This document shows positions 44,946 through 57,094 of a stretch of 64,000 bases of DNA, one piece after another. Both the position numbers and the translations under genes were made by a program. Position 1 is the stretch's first letter; every line of letters starts with the position of its first letter. The stretch is from Liolophura sinensis. Lineage: Eukaryota > Mollusca > Polyplacophora > Chitonida > Chitonidae. The DNA is taken from the NCBI RefSeq assembly GCF_032854445.1, contig NC_088304.1:19915704-19979703 (forward strand). Reading direction: 5' to 3'. Below the pieces are notes generated by a model. The model saw only the letters and a list, made by a program, of their open reading frames with translations, was not told where the DNA came from and searched no databases.

Positions 44946-45889
44946 ACCTGAAAGTTCGTCTATTGCCAGAACTGTTGTGAAGGATAGATATGATCAGAAG
45001 AGACATACCGCTGAGAAGAAGGCTAGCAGGATGTCGCGATTTCCTCAGCGTGATACTTAAATTAGAGGGATACCGTGATGACATAACAACGATATCTACC
45101 ACTACCAGGCAGGCGTACATGTAGTAGTGCCCGGGCGTGCGGGTTTCACATGAGCACGGAACACGGACGGATTGATTTATCAACCGATTGATTGATTATG
45201 TGGGTCAATAGTTGGAATCAAGCTCACGATATTCTGATGTCCTTCATGTAACACCACATGTTGCCACTTGGCCCGTCCATGTGTACCGATGGAACTTGCC
45301 AAACAATATATTAAATGTTAACGAGTCCGTTCTCATTGGGAGGCAGGCAAAAGATGGGAGATATGGTTGGCCAATGTGACTGTGTGAGGTGTCACGTCTG
45401 TTGTCTTCGACATGACACTTCAGTTTAGCGATATGGACCACAAAGAGCCACATACACCTGTGTACAACATACACAGTGGTTAAAATGTTTGAATTTCACT
45501 TGTTCGCACTCTTCGTGAGACCTTGTCGATAGTAAGACGTTGGCTGAAGGTCATTTGTCTTCCCACACTATGGCGCGCAAATCTTTTCACAACATGAACT
45601 ACAGTTTGTTCTACCTCTAAATTATTCATTATGGTGTTAAACAACTATCGAACAAAGAAACTAAAAAATGTGACCACCTGCATCTCCACAGTGGAAACGA
45701 TCTCTTCTCTGTAACCTAGGCAGTAAACAGAATTACAATTGACTGGAGACGAAATAAAATTACCAGGTGACAATTGTTCTTATATGTTCTTTATTACATT
45801 CTACACGGTATGCCATGTGTGGGGTGTCTCTCAGGGTATGAAAAGCACACGCACTATATCAACCATGGACCTTTTGGACATACACTTGA
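44946..45889. other. Intergenic with minor SINE-like scraps
   Basis: 45375-45430 (GTGTCACGTCTGTTGTCTTC, GACATGACACTTCAGTTTAG) resembles the 3' body of the SINE type seen at 62.46 kb. 44990-45040 weakly matches the reverse of 58490-58520. No gene seen. Confidence 0.35.
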
Positions 45890-45975
45890 ATAAATGAATA
45901 AATGAATGAATGCTTGGGTTTTAACGTCGTATTTAACCATTTTTCCGTCATATGACGACAGGAGTGAGTATATAT
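45890..45975 (-). mobile_element. SINE family B, 3' end only
   Basis: The minus strand gives GTCATATGACGGAAAAATGG and TTAAATACGACGTTAAAACC. The tail is (AATG)n-like instead of (CACT)n. Confidence 0.6.
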
Positions 45976-46079
45976 ATTGTGTATTCTTGAGACAGAGCGA
46001 ATCCACTTGAAAACCCATCTTCGTTGTTTTGCTTTTCCGACATGGAAGCAACTGTCGACAGCGTTTGATTCTTTGCGTG

Positions 46080-46290
46080 TTTGGAAATCCAATTATAAAA
46101 CCATGGCTAGATCCATTAAATCTAGCCAATCAACGTCCATGTGCCAAAACGATGTTTCTCTGTTAATTGCTTATTATAATACTTCTTATAGTCATCTTCT
46201 GTTATCATGACAACTGTGTACTTATGTGTGTAATCTAAGTACATCTCAACAAGATAACACGTCAAGAGTAGGCAGCTTGCAGTGGGGAAT
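46080..46290 (+). repeat. Low-copy direct repeat, second copy
   Basis: GTTAATTGCTTATTATAATA, CTTCTTATAGTCATCTTCTG and AACACGTCAAGAGTAGG. Match to 42080-42285. Confidence 0.5.
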
Positions 46291-46679
46291 TGTACATTTT
46301 GCTGGGTCAGGGATTTTCATTATCGCTTATAAATATGTTGATTTCAGTGTCAAAACATTGGTGTTTCAGTAACTGGGGTTTTGTCTTCACGAAAGAATAT
46401 AGGATTCCATGACAGTGATGCTCTACATTTGCATGCTCCACATTTACATGTCTATTCATACAGACTGGAAAGTCAAGGGCTTGGAAACCCCTATTATTAA
46501 AAACGTGTGGATAATCACCAGATCGGCACAAGATATATGTTGACCCGACAGCGGAGGTCAGACGTAGAGGTTACAAAGTAGGCAACGAAATACAAACAAA
46601 TCTGAAGAATTTGAAAAAAAAATGATGAGGAATAACATCATCATTCTCATCAACAACAGCAACAAGAACAACTGTGTCC

Positions 46680-47030
46680 CGCCACAGAACTGCTCATGGC
46701 AGCTCAAAATCAGGCGTCCTTCCACAGACCCGCTCATGGCTGCTCAAAATCAGGTGTCCTTCCATAGAACTGCTCATAGCAGCCAAAATCAGGTGTCCTT
46801 CCACAGAACTGCTCATCGCAGCTCAAAATCAGGTGTTCTTCCAGAGAACTGGTCATCGCAGCTCAAAATCAGGTGTTCTTCCACAGAACTGGTCATCGCA
46901 GCTCAAAATCAGGTGTTCTTCCACAGAACTGGTCATCGCAGCTCAAAATCAGGTGTTTTTCCACAGAACTGCTCATCGCAGCTCAAAATCAGGTGTCCTT
47001 CCATAGAACTGCTAATCGCAGCACAAAATC
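46680..47030. repeat. 40-bp minisatellite, about nine copies
   Basis: The unit is CAGCTCAAAATCAGGTGTTC plus TTCCACAGAACTGGTCATCG. Since 40 is not a multiple of 3, each unit shifts the frame, yet long open frames of 177 and 110 codons run through it in two frames (46622-47155 and 46674-47006). This shows only that the unit lacks stops in those readings. Confidence 0.85.
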
Positions 47031-47155
47031 AACGAGCCGGCAAAGAAAATGACCTGCCAAGTATAGTTAAAGGAACTCTCTGTCCCTCTAGATCTCGCTT
47101 GCCGCCCGGTCGTCCTTTTGTGCAACCAAACACCATTTCTCCCAAAAGGCAATAA

Positions 47156-48639
47156 CAATACACAAAACGACCTCAACTAACGGCTTGTGGAGCTATACAC
47201 AGGCTTACCCATACCATCGCCTACATCAAAGTCTAGATATGAATTATTTATTATAAAGATCTCGCCGCACGCCGCCGAAAATAAAGTATAAATATTTAAC
47301 TCACTTCGTCCTTTAGAGGATTCTGACAATATTGAATGGCACATTGGTAAAACAAACCACTATACGCTGTTTATACCTATAAGCACCCAGTGACAGATCG
47401 AGTGTTATGGGCGGCTGGGTTATCTGTTCACGCCATTGCCGATAACTGTAGGTCGTGGCACAGAAAAGGGCACATAACCTTAGGGAACACGATAGCTGTA
47501 ACTGCAGACAGCCATTCTCCCTAATGGCAGGGCCACGCTTATCATGGTATGGGTACTGCGAACCGTTGATCAAAATGTTAGGCAGCCTTTGTTGACATTA
47601 AGTTACCGATCATTAATCTTGCAGTCCCAAACATAAGCGTCATGTCCGACATTCGTATACCACTCGTAGTCCGTAAATGGCGTTCCAAGTCGATAATCGC
47701 AAGATCCATTTCCTAAACAACGTATCACAATAGCTCCCAAAGACAAAGGTTTGTAAGAAATTATACAAATAGGAAATAAAACCGGTAACACACAAGAGAG
47801 AAGCGGTCATCAGTTTTCAGTGATGCCGGCAGACAGTTGATAATTCCATTTTAAAGTTCAAATTCGTATTCCCTGAATGAGTTCTAGGTCAAATTACAAT
47901 TACACAAGGTATCTCAGTCGCTCTTTGATTGCAACTGTTCATTAAGGCATCATCAACTGTTCATCAAAGGCACAGATTACATGTTCTACCCCTAGAAATC
48001 ATAAATGTTCGGCTCCTCGCTCTTTATAACTTTTTATTAAACTTTATGAAGACGCCCATGTTATAGTTAATGGAGTCAATAATAATTGCCTAACATTTTT
48101 GACAGGTCATGTGTTACAGTAGGGACTTTGTTTACCATTAACTCAAATTCTAACTCCAAATTCCGAAACTTAGAATTTTTTAACCTAGTAAAATACATTT
48201 GAATCTTTAGATTCTACGGTGACCTTTTTGACAATTTTGTGACCGATGACGTCACATCAGGTTTTGTCACGTAACACACATAGGCTGGTAGATTCCATCA
48301 TCCAAAATGCTTAAACATATAGATCTATGAATACATTCCCCAATGGACCTTGAAATGAATTATTTCAACGAAAAATATCAATGTGGCATCATTTATGACA
48401 TCTTTGTCACTACATATCATTGTAATATATGTTTTAAAACTATTTAATTCCGTTGCAAATTCTGAACAAAAATAAATCGAACTATTTTACTAGACAGTGT
48501 TCACTGGCCTTTGACTTGATATATACTTCGTCTTAGTGTTTTCTTTGCCGTGCGGGGCTATTGCCACAGTGTACTTACCATGGACAAAGGTGTTTTTTCA
48601 TGAATTCACAAAAACCTGAAAAAGAAGTTTGCAGGATCG
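47156..48639. other. Spacer, right end: no gene recognised
   Basis: Apart from the family-C copy at 47635-47835, AT-rich and featureless. Confidence 0.4.
47635..47835 (-). repeat. Family C copy, reverse, diverged
   Basis: GTCCGACATTCGTATACCAC, CCTAAACAACGTATCACAAT, and GGTCATCAGTTTTCAGTGAT. Confidence 0.55.
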
Positions 48640-48719
48640 ATTTAATTCATATTCCATACCGTGAAAACGGATTTATAGATTTTTTTGTAAGAAACAATTA
48701 ATTCTGTTTTGCACTCTAA

Positions 48720-48985
48720 AATGTCATCATTTCTCTCAGTTGAATCACTATAGGAACTGAGGCTTGGCCAATCCCAACTGGTCTCTCTGCAGCAAGTCAA
48801 TACCTGGTCTGGTTTTCGGGAACAACATGTATGCAACCTTCTAAAGGAAGAGGATATCTCTAGAAATGAGTGTCATCTGTTTCCTTTTCCCCGAGAGAAA
48901 AGGTTTTTGAAAAAGGCTGTTTTCTGTGTAGTCGCCTAGAAACCTGATTACTATGGCAACAAGGTAACACGCAGTCTCTCGATAT
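48720..48985 (+). repeat. Left arm of a local inverted repeat inside arm 2
   Basis: The sequence around 48770-48800 (CCAACTGGTCTCTCTGCAGC) and 48940-48960 (CTGATTACTATGGCAAC) reappears reverse-complemented at 49500-49530 and 49352-49368. The loop (48986-49339) holds a SINE-A remnant. Confidence 0.6.
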
Positions 48986-48999
48986 TACAAGCTTTGGTT

Positions 49000-49088
49000 T
49001 CAGTTCTCCCGGGGTCTGCCCATCATACCCCGGGCCGCGATCGTATAAGTGAAGTATTCGTGAGTAAAACATCAATCAAATGAATAAT
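49000..49088 (+). mobile_element. SINE family A remnant in arm 2
   Basis: CCCGGGGTCTGCCCATCATA and CGTATAAGTGAAGTATTCGT, then AAACATCAATCAAATGAATA. Confidence 0.65.
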
Positions 49089-49339
49089 TCTGTCATTTAG
49101 TTATAGCATCTGTTTGCTTGTATAGGCCTACATGTTACTCGTCACTATCGAAGCAGGTTGCAGTTTTATTGTTTCTTTCGAAGATAATTTTATGAGAAGG
49201 TTTAGGCTTTGTTACATTAATCAGCCATCCAACGTCAGGCGATATGAATGTAAACTCTCGACCTTCACACAAGAACCTGAATGTAAACCTTAAAATAAAT
49301 GTGAAGCGGTTTGGAATCTCCAGAGACTATGCAGCACAG

Positions 49340-49545
49340 CTTCCTACCTGATTGCCATAGTAATCAACTTTCCAGGCGATTACACAAAATTCAGCCTCTT
49401 TCTTATCTCTCCGGAAAAAACGAAACAAAATGACACTTTTTTCAAGAGAAATTCTGTTTTTGAGGGCTATGTAAATGTTATTCCTGAAAATCAGGCGGGT
49501 ATTGACTTGCTTCAGAGAGATCAGTTGGGCTTGGGCAAATCTCAG
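49340..49545 (-). repeat. Right arm of the local inverted repeat inside arm 2
   Basis: Reverse complement of 48720-48985 with moderate divergence. Arm 1 shows only one matching segment (37218-37300), so this local inverted repeat may have arisen in arm 2 after the large duplication. Confidence 0.55.
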
Positions 49546-50719
49546 TTCTGTTCAGAGCAGTTTTGTATAAGAATCATACTTTTATATCCATCCTATATAC
49601 TGAAACATGATGGACTATCGGCTCCGGCAACAGTTCCGCCTGATATATACTAATGACTGTTCCATCATCTGGTCTAACAGATCTATTTAAGATCGGTGAT
49701 TGACAAATCATTGAAATAAATCAGTCATTAATGTGTCTTGTCATCCTAGACAATCTCATCAAGCTTATTTATTTACATATTTATGTATTTATTTGGTTTC
49801 TTACTAACTTACTTATTGACTTACAATTGTGTTTAATTCAGGTTTAACGTTTCACTTAAGAATATTTTCCTTATGCGATGTCAATCACTTTCAGGGGTGG
49901 AATATAAGGAAACCCAATGGAATGTAATTCTATGGCTCTTTAAATTATTCTGTGTATTCTCAAATTAAAAAAAAAATATTGTGTAGATATTTGGTTTCTT
50001 ATTTAATACATATATAAATGCATATTTTCTTGATTACAATTGCTTTTAATTAAGGCCTTACTCAAGACAATTCCCGTGATATACGACAGCGATCAGTTTG
50101 ATGGCTGGTGAAAATATCACCCGTATATTCTGACTCATGCAGCGCGGTTTACGTGATCAGTATTCCAATGTGAGTAAATTCAACGGAATATAAACATATT
50201 AACGTTCACATTGTCCAGGTCTCCTAAATACAAAATTGTGCAAGTTACGTAGTTTCCTATTTAATGCCTAAACCAATCGGACATTACCAACAAGAAGCTC
50301 TCCTCAGTTTGTGAAGGAAATAAGCCTGCCAATCCAGCGTTATATTCTTCTTCTCTTCCATGAATAGTTGATCAGAGTGTTATATTTGTACTCTCTGGAG
50401 AGACGATTTTTTCTTCAAAAGTTATTTGGTTTATGGCGAAATAATGGACGGATTTATCTCAGGTTGTTATCAGCCAAGATTTTATAGCAGAGGAAAATGA
50501 CATTCGATTTACGAAATGTGTGATTTATGACTGAAGGCACGAGCCCGGTCCCTTTACATGAACACAGCGGGCTTAATCGTGAAGTAAAAGTCTAGTATAT
50601 TAACGATGCTGTTTTCACATTGATTCAGAAACTTATTTAATTATTTATTTGACTGTTCTTCAAGGCAACACTGAAGATCTTTCCCTTGAATCATAAAATA
50701 TAAAATGATTTAATGTCAA

Positions 50720-51325
50720 TAATTCTAGACGCTTACCATTATCAGGTTTAAGGTTATGTGTAAATAATTCCTCGCTTACCAGTATCCAGCCTAAGGATAT
50801 GTATGAATAATTCAACACTTACCATTATCCTTGTGAAGGAAATTTGTGAATAATCACTAGCCATTATATCCAGTTTAAGGATATCCAGTGTGAATCATTC
50901 CATGCTTAACATTATCCAGCTTAAGGACATGTATGAATAATTTCACGCTTAACATTAGCCAGCTTAAGGACGTGTATGAATAATTCCACGCCTACAATTA
51001 TACAGATTAGGGACATATGTAAATAATTCCACGTTTACCATTATCCATCTTAAGGGCACGTTTGAATAATTCTGCGTTTACCATTATCCAGCTTAAGTGT
51101 GTGAAAAATTGCACGCTCACTATTATCCAGATTAAGTGTGTGAAAAATTGCACGCTCACTATTATCCAGCTTAAGTGTGTGAAAAATTGCACGCTCACTA
51201 TTATCCAGCTTAAGTGTGTGAAAAATTGCACGCTCACTATTATCCAGCTTAAGTGTGTGAAAAATTGCACGCTCACTATTATCCAGATCAGTGTGAATGA
51301 TTCAGTGCTTACCATTATCCAGAAT
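50720..51325. repeat. 39-bp minisatellite with diverged 40-50-bp flanking units
   Basis: The core at 51090-51290 has about five near-identical units, CTTAAGTGTGTGAAAAATTG plus CACGCTCACTATTATCCAG. Upstream from about 50720 older units vary (GAATAATTCCACGCTTACCA, TTATCCAGCTTAAGGA). The array youngens toward its right end. It lies in arm-2-only sequence. Confidence 0.85.
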
Positions 51326-52879
51326 GATAAACACTGTGCTAAATAAATGAGTTTGCAGCTCAGGTATGATTCTGATGATTGTTTTTGTTTCTTGGGAGCG
51401 CTAGTGTTGATTAGGTTGCCTCGTAGCCATAAGATGATATCATTTACAAATACGTGTGCGGATAAATATTTGAAAGCTTATAAAGATAAAAACTGACTCC
51501 TTGTCTTTACTGAAGCATGTTGGTAAGACATTTGTCAGCACTGCAATCAGCCCTATAGCCAATGACTTCTTAAAACCGCTCATATCTGTTTTTTTTTTAT
51601 GAAAGATTCTCTAATATCAGATTTCTAGCAGCAATCTAGCGGGATGTAAACAGCCCTTTGCCATACCGCTGACACCCGGATGTCATCTTTTATCCTCTTT
51701 ATCGAAAAGCAGTTTCAAAGCGGTTGTAAGGTTACCGTGCAAAGAAATACAAAATTACAAAGAAATCCATCTGATCGCGGAAAGCTTGTCTGCCTGTACA
51801 ATGTCCAACATGCTTGCAAGCTGCTCTTGTACAGTTTCCCTTGATAACGGTTCAGGTCAAAGTTTGATTTGCCTGTTCTCTGTCCACATACAGATTGTGC
51901 TGTCGTTTTTCGATGCTGGCGGGAATGGGGGTGGGGTGGGGTCTGTAGGCGGTTGTAAGAAGACCATGCTCCTCAGATTGTCAGCTTAAATTGAAAGTAA
52001 GCTAAAAATGTGCTTTTCAAAAGCTCTAAGTGCAAATTAAGATGGACCTTATGAGCCATATAGCTGATGTTTAGGTACTCTCAGGTCACCACCGACCTTT
52101 GGCAAATTAGTGACTGACATTCTTCATATAAGGCACTGACATGCACACCACGAATTGATGGAAGTCGTCTTCAATGAATGTTAGAGTGCGCAAACAGTGT
52201 CAAGAGTGTCATTTTTTCATTTATTGTCTCCAATGCCCTAACGAACATTAATAGCGGAGGAGTGTACAAATTCCCAGCCCAGGGCCAGACTGGAATTCAC
52301 ATTTCTTGTGTACCGGTACTAAAGAATGCGAGACAAGCACTATAACCACGCGGTCGTGGGCCGCTCAGAGAGTCTATGGAGACTGTGTCTACATTAACAC
52401 GTGCACCACGATGATTTTAAACACATAAATACACATATTTATACTGGACTCGTCCATGAAATTGAGCTCTGCGGTGGCAAAAAGAAAGCGTTGAATTGAC
52501 GAACCTCTCGCAATTGCGCAGTCAACATACAAAGATAACCAGATGTTATGGAATGATTAACAAAAAGAATAAATAAATAAATAACGTATTAAGATGTTCT
52601 GACGACAAAAATCTTTGTGAAAAAAGACGTCTTTGGAAAGAAAAAGACGTCTTTGGAATCCCGCTATCTCAGATAGTTTCGTAGGCGACATTAAATGCCC
52701 ACCCTGTGTTGGCAGCGGTGCTTGTTTTGTCGAACATAGTGTGGACGATACTGAGTTATTGGTAACCTGGCGACATGACCGGCACCCGTAAAATTTAAAG
52801 AACCATTGAATGGACGGCAATGCGTTGAAATTTAACATTTTCGTGCCGTCAATACCAACAAAATTTACGTTCTTCCAAA

Positions 52880-53092
52880 GTCCTCGCTGACTCTAATCGT
52901 TAAAGCGTCCACACTGGCTGCTACGATAAAGCCCTTGGTCGGTGAAGTCCCAAGTTCAAATCCAAGCCTTGTTTTTCCGTCTGCAGCTTTATATGTCAAG
53001 AGAGTTACTCCAGGAACTACAATATAAGCATATAAGCTCATTTAAGCGAAAAATTCTTGACCACTCCTTAAAACCCCTCGAATAAAATTAAG
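52880..53092 (+). mobile_element. tRNA-derived SINE, arm-2-specific
   Basis: GACTCTAATCGTTAAAGCGT head, CCCAAGTTCAAATCCAAGCC B-box-like, body with GTCTGCAGCTTTATATGTCA, and a tail AAATTCTTGACCACTCCTTA plus AAAACCCCTCGAATAAA. Confidence 0.6.
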
Positions 53093-53204
53093 TAAAAAAA
53101 TGAAGTAAATCACCCATTGTATGCCCAGCCGAAAGCTCGATGAACATCTCTAACCTACGCTTTGTTCGCCGCTGAGCAGTGGTACCTGCTAAACCACGAA
53201 TAAG

Positions 53205-53595
53205 TACCATAGTAACACACCGTAAACAAACAGATATATGACAGTACCGGTATGACACCGTGAACAACCAGAAATCTGACAGTACCCGTACCACACTGTG
53301 AACAACCCGATATTTGACAGTGCCGGTACCACGCCGTGAACAAACACATCTCTGCGAGTACTGTAATACACCGTGAACAAAGAGAGAGCTGACAGTATCG
53401 GTACCACGCCGTGAACAATTACATCTCTGAGAGTACTGATACCACACCGTGAACAACCAGATATCTGACAGTACCGGTACCACACCGTGAACAACTACAT
53501 CTCTGAGAGTACTGATACCACACCTTGAATAAACATATATCTGACAGTACCGGTATCACACCCGTGAACAAACAGATATCTGACAGTCATCGTTA
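53205..53595. repeat. 38-bp minisatellite, about ten copies
   Basis: The unit is GTGAACAACCAGATATCTGA plus CAGTACCGGTACCACACC. A second variant, CTACATCTCTGAGAGTACTG plus ATACCACACC, alternates with it, hinting at a 76-bp higher-order unit. Several reverse-strand frames are open through it without coding meaning. Confidence 0.85.
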
Positions 53596-54751
53596 TTTTA
53601 TCCCGCGTGAAGTACATGATGCTCTTTAAGTCCCTCTTTCTGTCTGTGTATTAATTGTTTCACATCATACATCTTTAACTTGGGTCATTCACTTAACAAG
53701 CGGCCTGGGTGTAAGACGACATCGACTGTTTTTTTTTTTTACAAAAATATCGAAGCAATTGCGAATTTACAACTACACGAAAAGCACCCGTGGGGTCAAC
53801 ATGTGACCATCGTAACGCATGGATGGTGTATAGGCTTCTTTATAGTTCAATTTCCCAAATCCACTCTGCAAATATAGGTAGGAGAATTTTAGTACAAATT
53901 CGTAAAATAATCTAAATTAAAACCTTTTTGAGTTAAAATGTAACTGTTGAGGTTTTTAGCCGAGACACACGCAAATATATAAGCTATAATCAACAAGATT
54001 GTGTGGGCGACTTACTTGTCTGGGTAAAAAATTCTTAATTGTTCATCATGTGCTTAATCACTTCTGGATAAAACTAATGAGAACAACTACTTTTTTCAGG
54101 GTTACCGTTATTTAATTTCAGGTGATTATCTCGACATTTCTTTTTGTCGCACACCCCCACATTTCACTGGTAGCATGTGTGTGTATATTTAATCATTAAA
54201 CTAGATTTGATCAGTTAAGAACCAATGATTTAGAAAAAGTTTACAAAACACCAACACCTCTCTCAAACACTTTGCTTGCTCTGAAAGACGTTCCATGATT
54301 TATGCTTAAAGTACTGGGCGACCTTATGCCCGTGTGACTTGCAGAGTGCATTAAACATAATTTTCCATTTTTGATTGGTTCTTTAACAAGGTGGGAGATG
54401 ACCAATCTAAATTATCGTAACGTTCACGTGTTCTGCACGCTCGTGAATTCAACTTTAAATTATTCATTTTCATTTCTGGAAGTCACTTTTCTCAATAGTC
54501 GCAGATAATGAGTTGGTAACAACATTTTTAAAAATCGGTGTATTGTTTTCAAATGAACTGAGAACTGAGAGGAAAACGTTCTCCCTCCAGGGATCACCGA
54601 TGTTGCAATCACTCAATATTCATCTCGTCTCCCTGATAAACAGAACCAGCGTATAAAGCGTATAGACCAATCCGTAATAAACCAACTGGATAAACATATG
54701 TATGTGGTGCTTAATGTTGTAGCTACTCTTCAAATCGCCTTAATATACGAC

Positions 54752-54850
54752 ACTCGTTGGCCGAGGGGTTAGCCTGTTGGCATAATGCAGCGTCTCGGGA
54801 GAATCTCATCAATGCAGGCGTCATGAGTTCAAACCCGTCTCGGACTCTCG
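54752..54850 (+). mobile_element. tRNA-derived SINE, arm 2 copy
   Basis: GTTGGCCGAGGGGTTAGCCT (A-box-like) and CATGAGTTCAAACCCGTCTC (B-box-like). Its 3' end runs straight into the 40-bp minisatellite. Confidence 0.7.
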
Positions 54851-55622
54851 TCGCACTGTATCTGTGCTTACTTCTGAGCTTGGATCATTATCGCATTGTA
54901 ACTAAATTTCCTCCTGACGTCGGGTCATTATCGCACTGTATCTAGATTTCCTCTTGAGGTCGGATCATTATCGCATTGTATCTGTTTTTCCACCTGAGGT
55001 CGGATCATTTTTGCATTGTATCTGAATTTCCTCCTGATGTCGGATCATTATCGCATTGTATCTGTTTTTCCACCTGAGGTCGGATCATTTTTGCATTGTA
55101 TCTGAATTTCCTCCTGATGTCGGTTCATTATAGCATTGTATCTGTTTTTCCACCTGAGGTCTGATCATTTTTGCAGTGTATCTGAATTTTCTCCTGATGT
55201 CGGATCATTATTGCATTGTATCTGGTTTTCTACCTGAGGTCGGATCATTTTTGTATTGTATCTGAATTTCCTCCTGATGTCGGTTCATTATTGCATTGTA
55301 TCTGTGAGGTCGGATCATTATCGCATTATATCTGTTTTTCCATCTGAGGTCGGATCATTTTTGCAGTGTATCTGAATTTCCTCCTGTTTTCGGATCATTA
55401 TTGCATTGTATCTGGTTTTCTACCTGAGGTCCAATCATTATCGCATTGTATCTGTTTTTCCACCTGAGGTCTGATCATTTTTGCATTGTATCTGAATTTC
55501 CTCCTGATGCTGGATCATTATTGTAACTGGTTTTCTACCTGAGGTCGGATCATTATCGCATTGTATCTGGTTTTCCATCTGAGATCGGATGATTATCGCA
55601 TTGTATCTACATGTTGGTTTCC
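54847..55622. repeat. 40-bp minisatellite, about 19 copies, with an 80-bp higher-order period
   Basis: The unit is GTCGGATCATTATCGCATTG plus TATCTGAATTTCCTCCTGAT. Two types alternate: CATTATCGC...CTGTTTTTCCACCTGAG and CATTTTTGC...CTGAATTTCCTCCTGAT. The array starts at the 3' end of a tRNA-like SINE head (54752-54850). Confidence 0.9.
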
Positions 55623-57094
55623 GCTTAAGTCAGATTGTCATGTCTGTATCCGCGGGTGTAGAAGAAATCCCTTAACCTCCAGTAAGCTTTATGTTATCAA
55701 TCGAAGGCTGGCTTTGGACAGCAAAGAGAGGAGCAACTGATAGTGGACGGTTGTGTAGACTTTTGGGTTAACTCCGACCACGCCAGTTGTCTCTACCCTG
55801 AAAAGTGACACCAGCCACATTTAGGTGACAATGAAGCGAAACAAAAAAGGAGGCTAAGCATTACGAGTCAACAAAGCTAAGCCATACGAGAGGAGAAATC
55901 TAAGCAATGTGACCGAAAAAAAGCTATAAACAACCAGCCAGTGGGCTGTAAGCAATGCGAGTTAAGCAATGCGAACAAAGGACGAAAGGGCGGATCTGTA
56001 GCCATCATTAATACACGTACTTTACATTGTACATGTGCCAAGCAGCATACACCATGTTTGACCGGAAAACCTCTACTTCTCAGCATTGTACACATTTTTT
56101 TAGCTGTTGTACTCAGTTCACCAAGAATCGTTAGAAGAACATATCCTTCCTCAAGTTTGTCTCTCGGGAAAGAGATCTCAAGATTGGGTGCTTTCCCGCA
56201 TTTAAAGAAAAACATCTTTTAAACGAACAAAGTATTGTTTTGCTGTAGAAGAAAATAGTTATTTCTTGCACATCGACAATCCCTTTGTGATTTGCCTGAG
56301 CCAAAATGATTATTTCTCGATCTTTTTTCTTAATAAGAGCGTTGATTTCTGTTTTGGAAATACAACATATGAACCTCATAAATCTTGTCAGCCTCCGTCC
56401 TTTGACTGAAACAGATCGAGGAAACACAAGCAAAGACACGAACAGATACCCCAAAACTCAATGTACCAAATTAATGAATTGGCACGCATTTAGCACATAG
56501 GTTTATTACATCACTTCTTGGAAAATATGAAGACGGTTGTAGAAAATTCATAACTTTCGAGGTGGGCAGAAAATGATGGGAATCAAAAGTGACTCTGAAT
56601 ATGAATCATTCTGACATCCGATCCCTCTTGGATTTCCCGATGGCGGCGCAGCGGGCATGTTCGTGTATCTTTTGCGTTAGCAAAAACCCTACTGGGATAT
56701 TGCATCAAGTGCTTTATGTAGTTTCTTTTTTAATTGCGCATTCATGTATTCATTTATTTCTACAAATACCAGGCATATTCTACGTATCGATTATCATGGT
56801 ACAGACACAGAGAACGGCGGCCTTACAAAAGATGGTTACCTTCACGGATGATTGATTGCGACATCATGGCCACTTGGGATAGGTCAGGCACGGGGTAACC
56901 TACCACGAATAAGAATAATGTCGCACCGTGCAGTCCCTGGAGACTAACTAGATTCCAGTGTGTCCGAACCAACACGCATAAGAATATCTGATAGCAGAAT
57001 CAGTATGCCTAGGCGCAGTTTCACGGCGTATCCTAGTAGAGCATAACAAAACGGCAGGTAGGCAGTCGTGTGCTACGCCCGATGACAGATGAAC

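Noticed and set aside
46622-47155. 177-codon open frame as a real repeat protein
   Set aside because: The 40-bp unit shifts frame at each repeat and another frame is also open; no start context, signal peptide or flanking coding sequence.
53088-53494. Three overlapping reverse-strand open frames with Cys/Val-rich repeats
   Set aside because: All come from the 38-bp minisatellite and follow its period.
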